The notes under the pieces: generated by a model
Databases searched by the model: none
Told to the model about the DNA's origin: nothing
What the model saw: the letters and a program-made list of their open reading frames with translations, nothing else
From: Petaurus breviceps papuanus
Taxonomy: Eukaryota > Chordata > Mammalia > Diprotodontia > Petauridae
Reading direction: 5' to 3'
Assembly (NCBI GenBank): GCA_028583685.1
Contig: JAMXIF010000032.1
Location: 730,301 to 794,300 of the forward strand
DNA length: 64,000 nt
Part shown: positions 11,215 to 21,835 of the stretch, in pieces
Layout: each line of letters begins with the position of its first letter
How positions within the stretch are numbered: the stretch's first letter is position 1
Translations under genes and position numbers: made by a program

Positions 11215-11490
11215 GTTATATATTTTATTCCATTTCCTACCTCTTATTGGCATTCTAAGTTCTTTCCAGTCTGGTTCTAGTCATTTTTTCTAGCCCAATT
11301 ATGCATAACTCCTCTTCATAAACTTATCCATCCAGCCAAAATGGCCTTCTTGCTGTTTCTCATTTGTGGTATTTCATATTCTGTCTCTGTGCCTGAGCAC
11401 TGGCTACACCCTATGCCTGGAATGCTCTCCCTCCTCCCCCTCACCTCTTAGAATGTGTTCCTCTATTCAAGGTTCAGTTCAAGGACTATC
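11215..11490 (+). mobile_element. L2 LINE, upstream part (split)
   Basis: Matches the L2 C-terminal coding/3' region: cataactcctcttcataa, ccatccagccaaaatggcc, tgcctggaatgctctccctc and caaggttcagttcaagga. It continues at 12588 beyond an inserted L1. Confidence 0.7.
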
Positions 11491-12585
11491 TCGCTGAATG
11501 GAAGAATTTATCACCAAACAAGATATAGGGAACATTATGAAATGCAAAATGGATAATTTTGATTACATTAAATTAAAAAAGTTTTTGCACAAGACAAAGT
11601 CAATGCAACCAAGATTAAAAGGGAAGCAGAAATCTGAGAAATAATTTTTACAGTCAGTATCTCTGATAAGTCTCATTTCTAAAATTTATAGAGAACTGTG
11701 TTAAATTGAAAAGATCACAAGTCATTCCCCAATTAATAAATGGTCAAAAGGATATGAACAGGAAGTTTTCAGATGAAGAAATTAAACCTATCTATAGTCA
11801 TATGAAAAAATGCTCTAAATCACTATGGGTTAGAGAAACACAAATTAAAAGAACTCTGAGGTACCACCTCACACCCATCAGATTGGCTAGCATGATAAAA
11901 CAGGAAAATGATAAATGTTGGAGAAGATATGGGAAAATTGTATCATTAATGCTGGTGGAGTTGTGAGCTGATACATATATTCTGGAGAGCAATTTGGAAC
12001 TATGCCCAAAGGGGTATAAAACTTGCATATCCTTTGATCCAGCAATACCTCTTCTAGGACTGTATCCCATAGAAAACATAAAAATGGGGAAAAGGATCCA
12101 CACATACAAAGATATTTATAGCAGCTCTTTTTTGTGGTGGCCAAGAATCAGAAACTTAGGGGATTCCCATCAACTGGGGAATGACTGAACAAGTTGTGGT
12201 ATATGAATGTAATGGAATACTTTTGTGGATTTCAGAAAAAAAAATTGGAAATACTTATATGAATTGATGCTGAGTAAAGTGAGCAGAATCAGAAGAACAT
12301 TGTGCATAGTAACAGCAACATCATATGATGACCAACTTTGATAGACTTAACTTTTTTCAGCAGTGCAAGTATCTAAGACAATTTCAAAAGACTTATGATG
12401 GAAAATGCTATCCACAGCCAAAGAAAGAACTCTGGAGTCTGAATGCAGATCAAAGGATACTATTTTCTCTCTTTTTTTTCTTTCTTGTGGTTTTTTCCTT
12501 TGGTTCTAATAATTCTTTACAACATGACTAATGTGGAAATACATTTCAAATAATAATAATGAATTAATTAAACAAACAAACAAAA
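11491..12585 (+). mobile_element. 5'-truncated L1, ORF2 end and 3' UTR
   Basis: About 1.1 kb of marsupial-style L1: agaatttatcaccaaac, caatgcaaccaagattaa, aatggtcaaaaggatatg, aggtaccacctcacaccc, ggaactatgcccaaaggg, gtataaaacttgcatatcc, agctcttttttgtggtgg, caactggggaatgactgaa, and an AC-rich A tail at about 12568-12584. It separates two collinear L2 parts and so inserted into the L2. Confidence 0.85.
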
Positions 12586-12587
12586 AA

Positions 12588-12842
12588 CATACCACTTCCT
12601 TCAAGAGACCTCCCCTGCTTCCTCCAGTTGTTACTACTGGAATAACTACCTAGTTCATTAATTTTGTATTTATGTTGTATATATATAGTATTGACTCATC
12701 TTTGTATGTGTTGTTTCCCTGAATAGAATGTAAACTTCCCAAAGGTAAGGACTTTTGTTTACAGTTTTTTTTTTTATCTCCAGCGCTTAGCACAGCACCT
12801 GGTCCAGAGTAGGAGGCTCTGAAGAAATATTTTTGAAATCAA
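12588..12842 (+). mobile_element. L2 LINE, 3' end (split)
   Basis: Resumes with ccttcaagagacctcccc, then tagaatgtaaacttccc, aaaggtaaggactttt and agcgcttagcacagcacctg, the shared L2/MIR 3' end. Collinear with the L2 part at 11215-11490. Confidence 0.75.
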
Positions 12843-12849
12843 GTTGAAT

Positions 12850-13195
12850 CCAACTAGGCTTCTCTCTTGACCATCCAATGTGAGGTTGGTTAGAATTATA
12901 CCAGATTTTATTTTGGAGAATTCATGATACATTCTGACAAGAGAAAAATTGTGTACTAATAGCCATGATTGTTAGTGTTTAGGGGCTAGGGGCTTATTTT
13001 TATTGCTAGGGGCTTATTTGTGGCATGTTGACATAAAGAGAGGCACCATGTGATAAAAGGAAAAGCAATGGAAATGATACTCAAAAAGGTTTGGGTTGCA
13101 TCTTGTCCCTTATCAACTGTTTTATCATGAGCAAATCATAATCTCTATATTTTCAATTGCTTTATTTTTCTATTCCTTCATTCTCCTTCATCTTC
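12850..13195. other. Mostly unique; possible worn SINE
   Basis: 12985-13022 holds a short tandem duplication of gctaggggcttattt. 13036-13150 has a faint variant 1 SINE order (gaggcaccatgtgataaaa, then gagcaaatcataatctct), too worn for a firm call. Confidence 0.35.
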
Positions 13196-13209
13196 AAAAT
13201 GAATATAGT

Positions 13210-13370
13210 GGGGTACCTAGGTGTCACATTGAATAGAGCACTGGCCCTGGCATCAGGGGGACCTGAGTTCAAATCCAGGCTCAGACGCTTGACACACTAA
13301 GCCATGTGACTTTGGGCAAGTCACTTAACTCCAATTGCCCTCCAAAAAGCAAAACAAACAAACAAAAAAC
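13210..13370 (+). mobile_element. Type A tRNA-derived SINE with target duplication
   Basis: ggggtacctaggtgtcac, gaatagagcactggccctgg, gacctgagttcaaatccagg, ttgggcaagtcacttaact and an AAAC-rich tail. Target duplication aaaatgaatatag (13197-13209) and aaaatgagtatag (13371-13383) differs at one base. Confidence 0.95.
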
Positions 13371-13384
13371 AAAATGAGTATAGC

Positions 13385-13580
13385 AATTATTTATTTTTTT
13401 TAATTATAAAGCATTTATTTTCTTTCTTTCCCACTTCTCCCCAAACCAAAACCTCTAAAACAGAAAAAAAAACTGTATCCTTGTAAGCAAGCAAAACAAA
13501 TTGCCATATTTGCTACATCCCAAAATATGTCTCATTCTGTATATAGAATCTCTGACAAGAGGTGGTCAACTTTTATGAAC
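13385..13580 (-). mobile_element. L1-like 3' end fragment
   Basis: Antisense: agcatttattttctttc, caagcaaaacaaattgcc, catcccaaaatatgtctc and ctgacaagaggtggtcaac. The same segment recurs at 56826-57055, so it is a dispersed family. Assignment to L1 is inference. Confidence 0.55.
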
Positions 13581-13584
13581 TGAT

Positions 13585-13690
13585 ACAGAGGAGAATAATT
13601 CTTGTATTATCCTCATAATGCTGTTGTGGGGATCAAATGGAATGATGTTGGTAGAGTATATTGGTGGAAAGACATATTAAACAGATTTTC
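13585..13690 (+). mobile_element. MIR-like SINE variant 2 tail fragment
   Basis: ctcataatgctgttgtggg followed by gatcaaatggaatgatg resembles the variant 2 body; the expected tgctattatt end is not recognisable. Confidence 0.4.
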
Positions 13691-13734
13691 TTGAAAGTAA
13701 AGCTAAAAGTGGATGAAGGTAATAAAGGCAACAT

Positions 13735-14372
13735 GATATAATCAACCATTCAATAAACAAACATTTTAAAATACCTACTGTGTGCCAGACATTATGCTAG
13801 GCACTGAGACTGAATAGGCACCACCCTCTTTGAGTTTACATTCTACTGGGAGACATGTCCACATAGAAGTAAGTACAAAAATCTGTGTAAAGTACATATG
13901 AGATAATGAGAACAGGGTACCAGCAGCTGAGGGAAATAGGAACAGCCTCTGCTATAAGATGGCATTTTAACTGAGCTTTGAGGGAAAATAGAGATTGTCA
14001 AGGTGAAATTAAGAAGGAAGTGCCTTCCAGACATTGGGGAGAGCTTGTGCAGGAAACTCGTATGAGGAGCAAGAAGAAAGCCAGTTTGGTTGGACCCCAA
14101 AGTGAGTGAATGAGAATAAGTGCATGGCAAACTTGGAAAAGCTGGTTGAAAGCTGGTATGTGAAGGGCTTTAAGCGCGAGATAGAGGAGTTTGCATTTGA
14201 CTCTAGAGATTAAAATAAGACCCTGCAGTTTATTGAACCTGGGGAGTAATTTGGTGAGAATAGCACTTCAGGAATATCACTTTGGCATTTGCTACTAGTA
14301 TGGTGTTAGAGAGAAGAGGGACTTGAAGCAGGGAGACCCACCAAAAATCCATTGTAATAGTCCAGGTTAAAA
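13735..14372 (-). mobile_element. L2 LINE, antisense, about 640 bases
   Basis: Starts with the inverted L2 3' end (acctactgtgtgccagaca, tgctaggcactgagac), then gagtttacattctactggg, aagtgccttccagacattgg, gaagggctttaagcgcga, gtttattgaacctggggag, aggaatatcactttggc and gtaatagtccaggtt. These are reverse complements of the RT C-terminal coding region. Confidence 0.85.
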
Positions 14373-14409
14373 AAATAAAGGCCTAAATTGGGATAGTGGT
14401 ACCTATGTG

Positions 14410-14466
14410 AGGAAGGAAAAAAAGGAGGAAGGAAGAAAAGAAGCAAGGAAAGAATAAAGGAAGAAA
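14410..14466. repeat. GGAA/AAGG purine-rich repeat
   Basis: Imperfect GGAAGGAAAA units between an L2 and an antisense SINE. Confidence 0.8.
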
Positions 14467-14467
14467 A

Positions 14468-14690
14468 TATTTATTAAGCACCTCAGCATTGTAGAAACAT
14501 TATATTTATTGCTCTTCTCACCAATTCTGGAAGGTAGGTCCTGTTATTGTCCTCATTTTGCATTTGAGGAAACTAAGTCAGACAGAGGTCAAGTAGCTTG
14601 CCCACAGTCACATAGCTAGAGACCAAATTTGATCTAGGGTTTTCCTAATTCCAGGGCCAGCTGGCACTATACATTTTGCTACCTAGATGT
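14468..14690 (-). mobile_element. MIR-like SINE, variant 2
   Basis: tatttattaagcacctca, ggaaggtaggtcctgttat, catttgaggaaactaagtc, agcttgcccacagtcacatag and ctaattccagggccag, ending at a tgctacctag head. Confidence 0.85.
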
Positions 14691-14941
14691 CGGGGAGGCA
14701 GAGAGGAAGGCTTCTAATTCACAATTCCTTGTACTATTTTGCTTTATCTAATTCCTTCAAGGTCTTGTTAAAAGTTGGGTATACTAATTTCTTATTAACT
14801 TATTCACAATTGGATATTGATATTAATAATGATGTAATGTGTCCCTTTCTCCGGGGTCCTTTGCATTTTTTTTTTAAAGTCCTGGAACAATAATGAAACC
14901 TCATTCTAGGGGAATAAATGTGTATTAGGAGAATTTGATAC

Positions 14942-15150
<209 letters not shown>

Positions 15151-15755
15151 ATAAGAATGAAAATTAATCCGGGGCCAAACAAGCCTTTATTTGGTGCCCC
15201 TCAAGTCACATAATACAAGTAAACAATTATTTTATTTGGAAATAGGATCAGTTTCTAACCAATTAGTTGACTGCTTCCCCATTTATAATATGAAAGCTCT
15301 GCGACAAAAGCATTCAAAGGTCCCTTCTAGTGATAATATTCTAATATTCTGTGCAAAAGATTACTAGAGACCGACACAGCTGAAAGTGAAGGAAAGGATA
15401 AAAACATCCCACTCATATATGGCAGCTCCATCAGCATAGGATGTTTGGTAGTCCTAGATTTGGTCCCATAACCTTTTGTTAAGCTACACTCATGCTTATA
15501 GTCTGTAGGTCCTTTTCTGTTATCTCTAAAAGTGTTTCAGCTTCCTTCTCTAGGACAAGGATAATAATCAGGCTTGTACTTGTTACTGTGAGTTTTAGTG
15601 ACTCTCTTTCTTTTTAGTGACCTCTTACCTCTCATTCCAGAACACAGAGCCTTTGGGAATCTCTTCCCAGAAAGATGTGTCCCCAACATGCAATAAAGAT
15701 TTTAAACAATTCAATTTCTGGAAATGAAATTGAACTAGTTGTAATAGAATTTCCA

Positions 15756-15756
<1 letters not shown>
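15151..15756. other. Unique sequence
   Basis: Only a possible SINE tail remnant at 15290-15345 (aaaggtcccttctagtga) stands out. Otherwise nothing is recognised. Confidence 0.4.

Positions 15757-15799
<43 letters not shown>
15757..15799. repeat. (TG)n microsatellite
   Basis: About 21 uninterrupted TG units. Confidence 0.98.
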
Positions 15800-15801
<2 letters not shown>

Positions 15802-16187
15802 GGGATACTAGCCCAGACACATTTAAGAGTAAATCCTATCAAATGTTTAAAGAGCAGTTAACAACTAAACTATACAAATTATTCTTCAAAATTTAAAAAA
15901 GAAAACATTCTGCCAAACTCCTTTTATGAGATAGTTATAATTGCTAAGATATAGAACAATAATGTTAAATTCCTAGCAAAAAGACTACAACAAGATAGCT
16001 CTAAAAATTCTGTATGACAAAGTAGCATGGAAAAAAGGAATCCAAAGATATTAAAACATCAGGAAAACAATCAACAAATTAATTACATTAAACATAAAAC
16101 ACCCCCAAACCACATAATTATTACATTAGTTGCAGAAAAGGCCTTTGACAAAGTGTAACAGTCATTTATGCTAAAACTCTCACAAGG

Positions 16188-16446
16188 CATAGGTCACTAA
16201 GTGGCATAGTAGATTGAGTGCTGGGCCTGGACTTAGGAAAGCCTGAGTTCAAATCCAGCATCAGACACATATTATTTGTATGATCCTAGGGAAATTAATT
16301 ATTTTTTTGTGCCTCAGTTTCCTCATCTACAAAATGGGGATAAAAGTAGCACCTACCTCCTAGAATTTTTCTGATGAGAAAATAACATATGTAAAGTGTT
16401 TTGTAAACTTTAAAATGCTATATAAATGCTAGTTATTATTATTACT
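16188..16446 (+). mobile_element. MIR-like SINE, variant 2, inside L1
   Basis: aagtggcatagtagattg, gcctgagttcaaatccagc, gtgcctcagtttcctcatct, gtagcacctacctcctag, gtaaagtgttttgtaaac and atgctagttattattatt. Near full length, splitting the surrounding L1. Confidence 0.9.
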
Positions 16447-16726
16447 TTGAAAAGCTCTTTAATAGGATAAAAATTATGTCTAAAGTCAAGTTAGCATTAT
16501 TCATAACAGAGACACTCAAAGCTTTCTCAACAAATGCAAGAGTGAAAAAAGAATGTATCTACTAATATTTCTTTTAATTCTAGAAATACTAACAATAGCA
16601 AGAGGAAAGAAAAAGAAATTAAAGACATAGGCAAAATGGATCTAAAATATCCCTATTTGCTAAAGTAAACTTGGTTTACTTAAAAACTACAAAGAATCAT
16701 CAGAAGAAACAATCAATAGGTTCAAT

Positions 16727-17126
16727 NNNNNNNNNNNNNNNNNNNNNNNNNNNNNNNNNNNNNNNNNNNNNNNNNNNNNNNNNNNNNNNNNNNNNNNNNN
16801 NNNNNNNNNNNNNNNNNNNNNNNNNNNNNNNNNNNNNNNNNNNNNNNNNNNNNNNNNNNNNNNNNNNNNNNNNNNNNNNNNNNNNNNNNNNNNNNNNNNN
16901 NNNNNNNNNNNNNNNNNNNNNNNNNNNNNNNNNNNNNNNNNNNNNNNNNNNNNNNNNNNNNNNNNNNNNNNNNNNNNNNNNNNNNNNNNNNNNNNNNNNN
17001 NNNNNNNNNNNNNNNNNNNNNNNNNNNNNNNNNNNNNNNNNNNNNNNNNNNNNNNNNNNNNNNNNNNNNNNNNNNNNNNNNNNNNNNNNNNNNNNNNNNN
17101 NNNNNNNNNNNNNNNNNNNNNNNNNN
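16727..17126. other. Assembly gap, exactly 400 N
   Basis: 400 ambiguous bases within the L1. The second gap in the window is the same size, so this is likely a nominal or estimated gap. Frames spanning it are meaningless. Confidence 0.99.
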
Positions 17127-18369
17127 TATGAAATTAATCTGCAATATACACAGAATTTCTATATAGCATTATGAAATGTAAGAGTAAATAATAAAAATGA
17201 AAGTCCCATTTAAAATTACTACACAATGCATATATTATTGTATGACTTGGAGTCAAGCTATTTAGAGCATATCTAGTCCCCCTCTCCACCTCCCCCCACA
17301 CTCACTTCTGTCTATACAACTACCAAATGCTCTTTAAAGAATGAAAAAGAAATAATTGAAAGCATATCTATTACTCATGATTGGACTGCACTGAAATAAG
17401 AAAATGGTGAAACCTATATTAATTTACATATCAATCAAAGTGCCAATGGTAAATTTTATAAAAAATAGACATGATAATGTTTATTTAGATGTAAAACATC
17501 CAGAATGAAAAAGTAAAAAGAAGGGGAACTCATCACTTTCAGACATCAGATTATACTCTAAAGTAATAATCATCAGAACTGTTTGGTACTGGTAAAAACA
17601 TTACAAATGTAGGTAAGTGAATTAAACTAGATAAAGAAGAATCAGAAACAATAAACTCAGTAGTGCAATGTTCAATAGATCCTTAAATTTCTTGGGGGAA
17701 GAACTTCTCACTTGACAACAACTTATCAAAAAAACTTGAAAGCAATTTATATAAATTTGGTTTAAAACATCAACTTACACTATATACCACAATGAACTTG
17801 AAATGGATACATGACCTACTTATTAAAGATTAAAAAAATAAATAATTAGAAGAGAACTAATTAGCTACCTTTTATACCAATGAATAGGGAAGAGTTCTTA
17901 ACCAAATAAGAGACAGGAAGTCACAAAAATCAAGTAGATATGAAACTCAAAGCTTCTGCAAAACAAAATCAATGCAGCTATGATAAGATGAGAAGTCATT
18001 GATCTGAAAAAATTTTGATATCAAAATCTCTATTCTGAGTCTGATATTTAAGATATTTAGTGAACTAATACAAATATATGAGACCATGTTTCATTCTCTG
18101 ATTGTCAAGAGATATGAACAAGCATCTCAAAAGAAGAATCAAACTATTAATAATAACTTGAAAGTAACTAATGTTAAGAAAAAGGCAAATCAAAGCAACT
18201 CTACAGTTTTGCCTCACAAAGATAAAGGCAGTCTTAGAGGGACTATAGAAAGGTACTCACACTGCTAGTGGAACTGTGGATGGGCTCTACCATTCTAGAA
18301 AGGAGTTAGGAATTATGCTAAAGATATGATTAAAATGTCCATGCCTTTTGACTCAGAAATCCCACCACT

Positions 18370-18530
18370 GGGGCGGCCAGGTGGCTCAGCAAGTAAGAGC
18401 ACTGGCTCCAGTGTCAGGATGATCTGGATCAAATCTGGGCTCAGATACTTAGCACCACACCCAGAAATAATAACTGGTCATGTAACCTTGAGCAAGTTAC
18501 TTAACCCTGATTGCTTTAAAAAAAAAAAAA
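18370..18530 (+). mobile_element. Type A SINE, divergent subfamily, inside L1
   Basis: ggggcggccaggtggctcag, aagagcactggctccagtg, ctggatcaaatctgggctc, aaccttgagcaagttactt and an A tail. Target duplication agaaatcccaccact (18355-18369) / agaaatcccactact (18531-18545). It shares gcaagtaagagcac and ggctccagtgtcaggatga with the copy at 38448, unlike the other type A copies. Confidence 0.95.
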
Positions 18531-18627
18531 AGAAATCCCACTACTAGCTGTATGCCCCAAGGATTAAGATGAAAAGAAAAAATGAAAGGTCTCATTTGCA
18601 CCAAAAATTTCAGAGCCACAGTTTGTG

Positions 18628-18630
<3 letters not shown>

Positions 18631-18678
<48 letters not shown>
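18631..18678. repeat. (GT)n microsatellite
   Basis: About 24 GT units within the 3' portion of the L1. Confidence 0.97.
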
Positions 18679-18682
<4 letters not shown>

Positions 18683-18984
18683 ACTGGCAAATGACTACAA
18701 AGTAGAAGCTCACCATTTGGGGAATAACTAAACAAATGGACATTTCTTAAGATACTCAGACATTCTTTTGCTTAAAGAACTAGATGATGTCTTCAAATTC
18801 CTTCTACCTCTAGAATTAAATGGATACATGACTTGAGCAGAGGCCAAAAATATGTCCATGGCAGGCGCGGTGATGGCATTCCTAATGATGATGATGTGGC
18901 TTCTTTAGAACACTAGAAGAAACAAGGGTTCACTTACCCCTCACCTGTAAACCAGAGCAAAGATAGAGAGGACACTTTAGGTTA

Positions 18985-19175
18985 TTATGAGTCATTTTGA
19001 AATGTTTAATTTAGTGAAGGACAGATACAGCATGATTCATGAAAAGAAGGTCATGCCTGACAAATCTGCTTGAATTCTCTGAATACATCACGGAATTGGG
19101 AGACAATGGTTCCATAATGGGCAATTTATCTGAATTTCAGGAAGGCGTTTGATCCAGTATGACAAAACTGATTGA
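18985..19175 (+). mobile_element. CR1/L3-type LINE reverse-transcriptase fragment
   Basis: Sense reading gives a QH..SxKRR..CLTNLLEFSEYITE-like block and, after a frame change, LNFRKAFDPV from atctgaatttcaggaaggcg. These match the CR1/L3 'QHGFxKxRSCLTNLxxF ... YLDFSKAFDTV' segment. Frameshifted and short. Confidence 0.7.
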
Positions 19176-19590
19176 TTTGCAAAGGCCAGAAATGTGCTTT
19201 AGGGAAGGAATACCGAAGTGGGATCTGAGAGGTTTAAGTTGAAACCTATTCTACTTGGGGGCAAGAAGTCTGTTTTTAAGAATAAAATAGATAAGTTCGT
19301 GAACTGGTTGGAACACTTTAAAATTGGAAAACAATCTTTTGGGTGGAAAAGCTTTTGGAGCGTCAACCTTGAGGATGCTATTATATGAGTTGTTAAGTTT
19401 CCCAAAGGCACTGCACAGTGAGCAATGGCAAATAAAGATGAATTGTGCAAGCTGTCTGGATGGTAGCAGAGGAAATCCAATGGCCTTCTCATCTGAGATA
19501 GCAAGATGAGAAACTAAAAGTGAGATGAGATAAGATTCCAAGAGAATTCAGAGCAGAGAGCAGCAATGAGAGTAAAAGAAGTCACACAGG
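19176..19590. other. Unassigned sequence after the CR1/L3 fragment
   Basis: It may be a more worn continuation of the CR1/L3 element (aactggttggaacactt), but I could not confirm this. Short frames on both strands carry no domain. Confidence 0.35.
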
Positions 19591-19591
19591 T

Positions 19592-19650
19592 CTCAGAATC
19601 ATAGAAGTTCAGAGCTGAAAGGGACCTCAGAGGTTCTTGAAATGACTGTC
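19592..19650 (-). mobile_element. MIR-like SINE variant 1 fragment
   Basis: tcagaatcatagaagttcag and agctgaaagggacctcagag, the antisense tail only. Confidence 0.7.
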
Positions 19651-19902
19651 CTGACCAGGGACTCATCAATCAGGGGGGCAGGACCCAGGGCAGAGGCAAC
19701 ACAAAGGACAGACATCCACCAGTATGGGGGTGGAGAAGTCTGGAGAGTGAGTTAAACTGGAGGGAAGCTTGCATAACCAGGACCCAGTAGGAAACGGCAG
19801 TCCTGGCTAGAGTCTCACAAAGTAAGAGAGAAGAGTCCAGAGGAGAGGCATCCTGAGAGGGACAAGGTTGCCTGTATAAGTGACTTATTTAATACCAGAA
19901 AG

Positions 19903-20045
19903 GTAATAGCTAACAATTACACAATTCTTTAAGGTTTCCAAAGCACTTGACAAATATTATGTTATTTGATTTGAGGTGGTAAAACAACAAAGCCAAGACT
20001 TGTCTTCTGATGCCAAATCCAATGTTCATAACACTATAACAAGAG
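19903..20045 (-). mobile_element. MIR-like SINE, variant 2, internally deleted
   Basis: aatagctaacaattacac, ctttaaggtttccaaag, acaaatattatgttatttga, then it jumps to gacttgtcttctgatgcc and aacactataac. Confidence 0.65.
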
Positions 20046-20139
20046 ACTCAAGGTTTCCCCTGTATGAGGGTTATGTCTATGCATAAGTTTCACCTTAGCA
20101 GGCATGTATTCAAGTATATTATGGAAACTTTGGGACTAT

Positions 20140-20332
20140 AAGGCATAGCAGAATAGAAAGAACACTGTCATTGGAATCAAACCTGGGTTCAAGTCCCAAT
20201 TTCATCACTTTAATGACTGTGACCTTAGGCAAGTTACTAAGACTCTCTAGCCTTCAATTTCTTCATTTGCAATACGAAGGCATTAAACTAGATGATGTTT
20301 AACCTCCTATCAGATCTCAAGGTCTATGAATT
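20140..20332 (+). mobile_element. MIR-like SINE, variant 1
   Basis: gcatagcagaatagaaag, cctgggttcaagtccc, gaccttaggcaagttact, caatttcttcatttgcaa, aaactagatgatgttta and aaggtctatgaat. Confidence 0.85.
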
Positions 20333-20382
20333 TAAGAATAGAATAGGACACATTCAGCTGCAAGTCAAAATGATTTCTCCTT

Positions 20383-20628
20383 ATTAGATAGGATGATAGA
20401 CCTGGAACCAAGAAGACTTGTAATTCACACCCTGAATCTGATAATGACTCACTGTGTGACTCCATGGTTCTCCTCCCTAAACCTCAGTTTTCTTATCGCT
20501 AAAATGGGGAAGATGATGAGCAGAAGTCTTCACACCTATCCCACAGAGTTGTTTTGAGTCTAAAATGAGAAAATGAATGCTCAGTGCTTTGCAAACTTTA
20601 AAGTGTCATTTAAATATTAGTTATTTCA
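20383..20628 (+). mobile_element. MIR-like SINE, variant 2
   Basis: gatgatagacctggaacc, gactcactgtgtgactcc, aacctcagttttcttatc, cctatcccacagagttgt, gtgctttgcaaactttaaag and atattagttatttc. Its tail is the first unit of the local tandem array. Confidence 0.85.
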
Positions 20629-20975
20629 GAAATATGTAAAGTGTTTTACAAACTTTAAAGTGCCATGTGTGTGGGGTGACTAGGTGGCACAGAGAATAGA
20701 GCACTGGCCCTTGAGTCAGGAGGACCTGAGTTCAAATCCGATCTCAGACACTTAATCCTTACTAGCCTTGGGCAAGTCACTTAACACCACATACCCTACC
20801 TTCCCCCCTCCAAAAAGCAAAAAAAAATAAGTGCTATATGTATCAGTTATTTGAGATGATGTGAAATGTTTTGCAAACTTTAGAGTGCTATTTTAGTGTC
20901 AGTTATTTGAGAAGTATACAAAATACTTCAAGTATTAAAGTGCTGTAGAAATATAAGTAGTCATTACTGTTCCTA
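20573..20975 (+). repeat. Four tandem copies of a SINE tail segment
   Basis: A 56-64 base unit with core ttttgcaaacttt-aagtgctat...agttatttga(g) occurs at 20573-20628, 20629-20672 plus 20829-20855 (split by a type A SINE), 20856-20911 and 20912-20975. It derives from the 3' part of the variant 2 SINE and is expanded in place. Confidence 0.8.
20673..20828 (+). mobile_element. Type A SINE inside the tandem SINE-tail array
   Basis: ggggtgactaggtggcacag, gaatagagcactggccctt, acctgagttcaaatccgat, cttgggcaagtcacttaa and tccaaaaagcaaaa. Flanked by an imperfect duplication aagtgccatgtgt / aagtgctatatgt. Confidence 0.93.
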
Positions 20976-21584
20976 GTATGAGTAGAGCCTTGGAGATGAG
21001 GATCCCCAGGGTCACCTAAAAGACACAACTACGTTCCTTAGAATATCTGCTTCTGGGCTCCATAGGCCTACATTTCCCCTAACAATTCAGCTACAGCTTG
21101 AAAAAAGACTAATGCTCAAATAGAAACAGTGTAATAAGATTTTAAATATAAGCTACCACCTTGCCTGGGCTCCTCTTTCTCTTCCTTCAGCTGTGAAGCT
21201 GCACAGGTCATTTATTTAGACAGCTCATTCCTTCACCACATAAAAGGCCACGTCTATCAAAATTGTCTTTTCCTGCCCATGATGGAAGGAGTCATGACAT
21301 CCTGTCATCTTTCACCTTAAACTGATGGTGATAAATGGTGGCAGGATGAACTTTACAATGCTTGGCCCTAACAACTGTCAAATGATTATACTGATGGGCC
21401 ACAGCATGTTCACAGCCTGGACCAGGAAAACATCCTTGAACTCCCAAGACGTTATAGAGACACAAGAAGAACTGCTATGTAGCAGCTGCTCTGAAGCACT
21501 TCCTGAGAGCTTATTGGATGTTAAGCGTTTCTGGGGGCACATGTTGGGAGAAGCATTGGGGGTGAAGGGAGAGGGAGGAATTAA
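20976..21584. other. Unique sequence
   Basis: No repeat recognised. An open frame at 21325-21702 shows no domain and runs into the neighbouring antisense L2, so it is unlikely to be coding. Confidence 0.4.
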
Positions 21585-21835
21585 TCAGCAAGCAATTATT
21601 AAGTACCTACTTTCCTATTATGTGTCAGATGCTCTGCTAGAAACTGATAAAATGAAACAATCTTTGACCACATGGAGTTTATGTTCCTATCAGGTAAAGT
21701 AACATATACGTAAATACACAAAATAAATGAAGAGTAATTTTATTAGGCAGACATGAGAATATGGGGAAATCAGGCAAAGCCTGTAAGGGACAGTGCTTGA
21801 TCCAAGTCTGGCATAGAAATGCTGAGTGACTGCTC
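21585..21835 (-). mobile_element. L2 LINE 3' end, antisense
   Basis: caattattaagtacctac, tattatgtgtcagatgctct, catggagtttatgttcct and catatacgtaaatacac follow the inverted L2 3' end order; the portion beyond 21730 is weak. Confidence 0.7.

Larger units (their letters stand above)
15850..18765 (+). mobile_element. Old L1 LINE, ORF2 and 3' region, interrupted
   Basis: Collinear L1 ORF2-like sequence. gcagaaaaggcctttgac at 16131 encodes the AEKAFDK reverse-transcriptase block. Later landmarks are gatgtaaaacatccagaatg, ttggtactggtaaaaac, tcaaagcttctgcaaaac, aacaagcatctcaaaag and, after 18545, gcatgcaccaaaaa-like 3' sequence. It is full of stops. It contains two SINE insertions and an assembly gap, so its true length is uncertain. 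Confidence 0.75.

Noticed and set aside
15632-15896. His-Thr and Cys-Val repeat frames
   Set aside because: Product of the TG microsatellite at 15757-15799.
16671-17174. Frames across the first N gap
   Set aside because: Composed almost wholly of unknown residues.
21325-21702. 125-residue frame
   Set aside because: Its C-terminal part reads through an antisense L2 tail.
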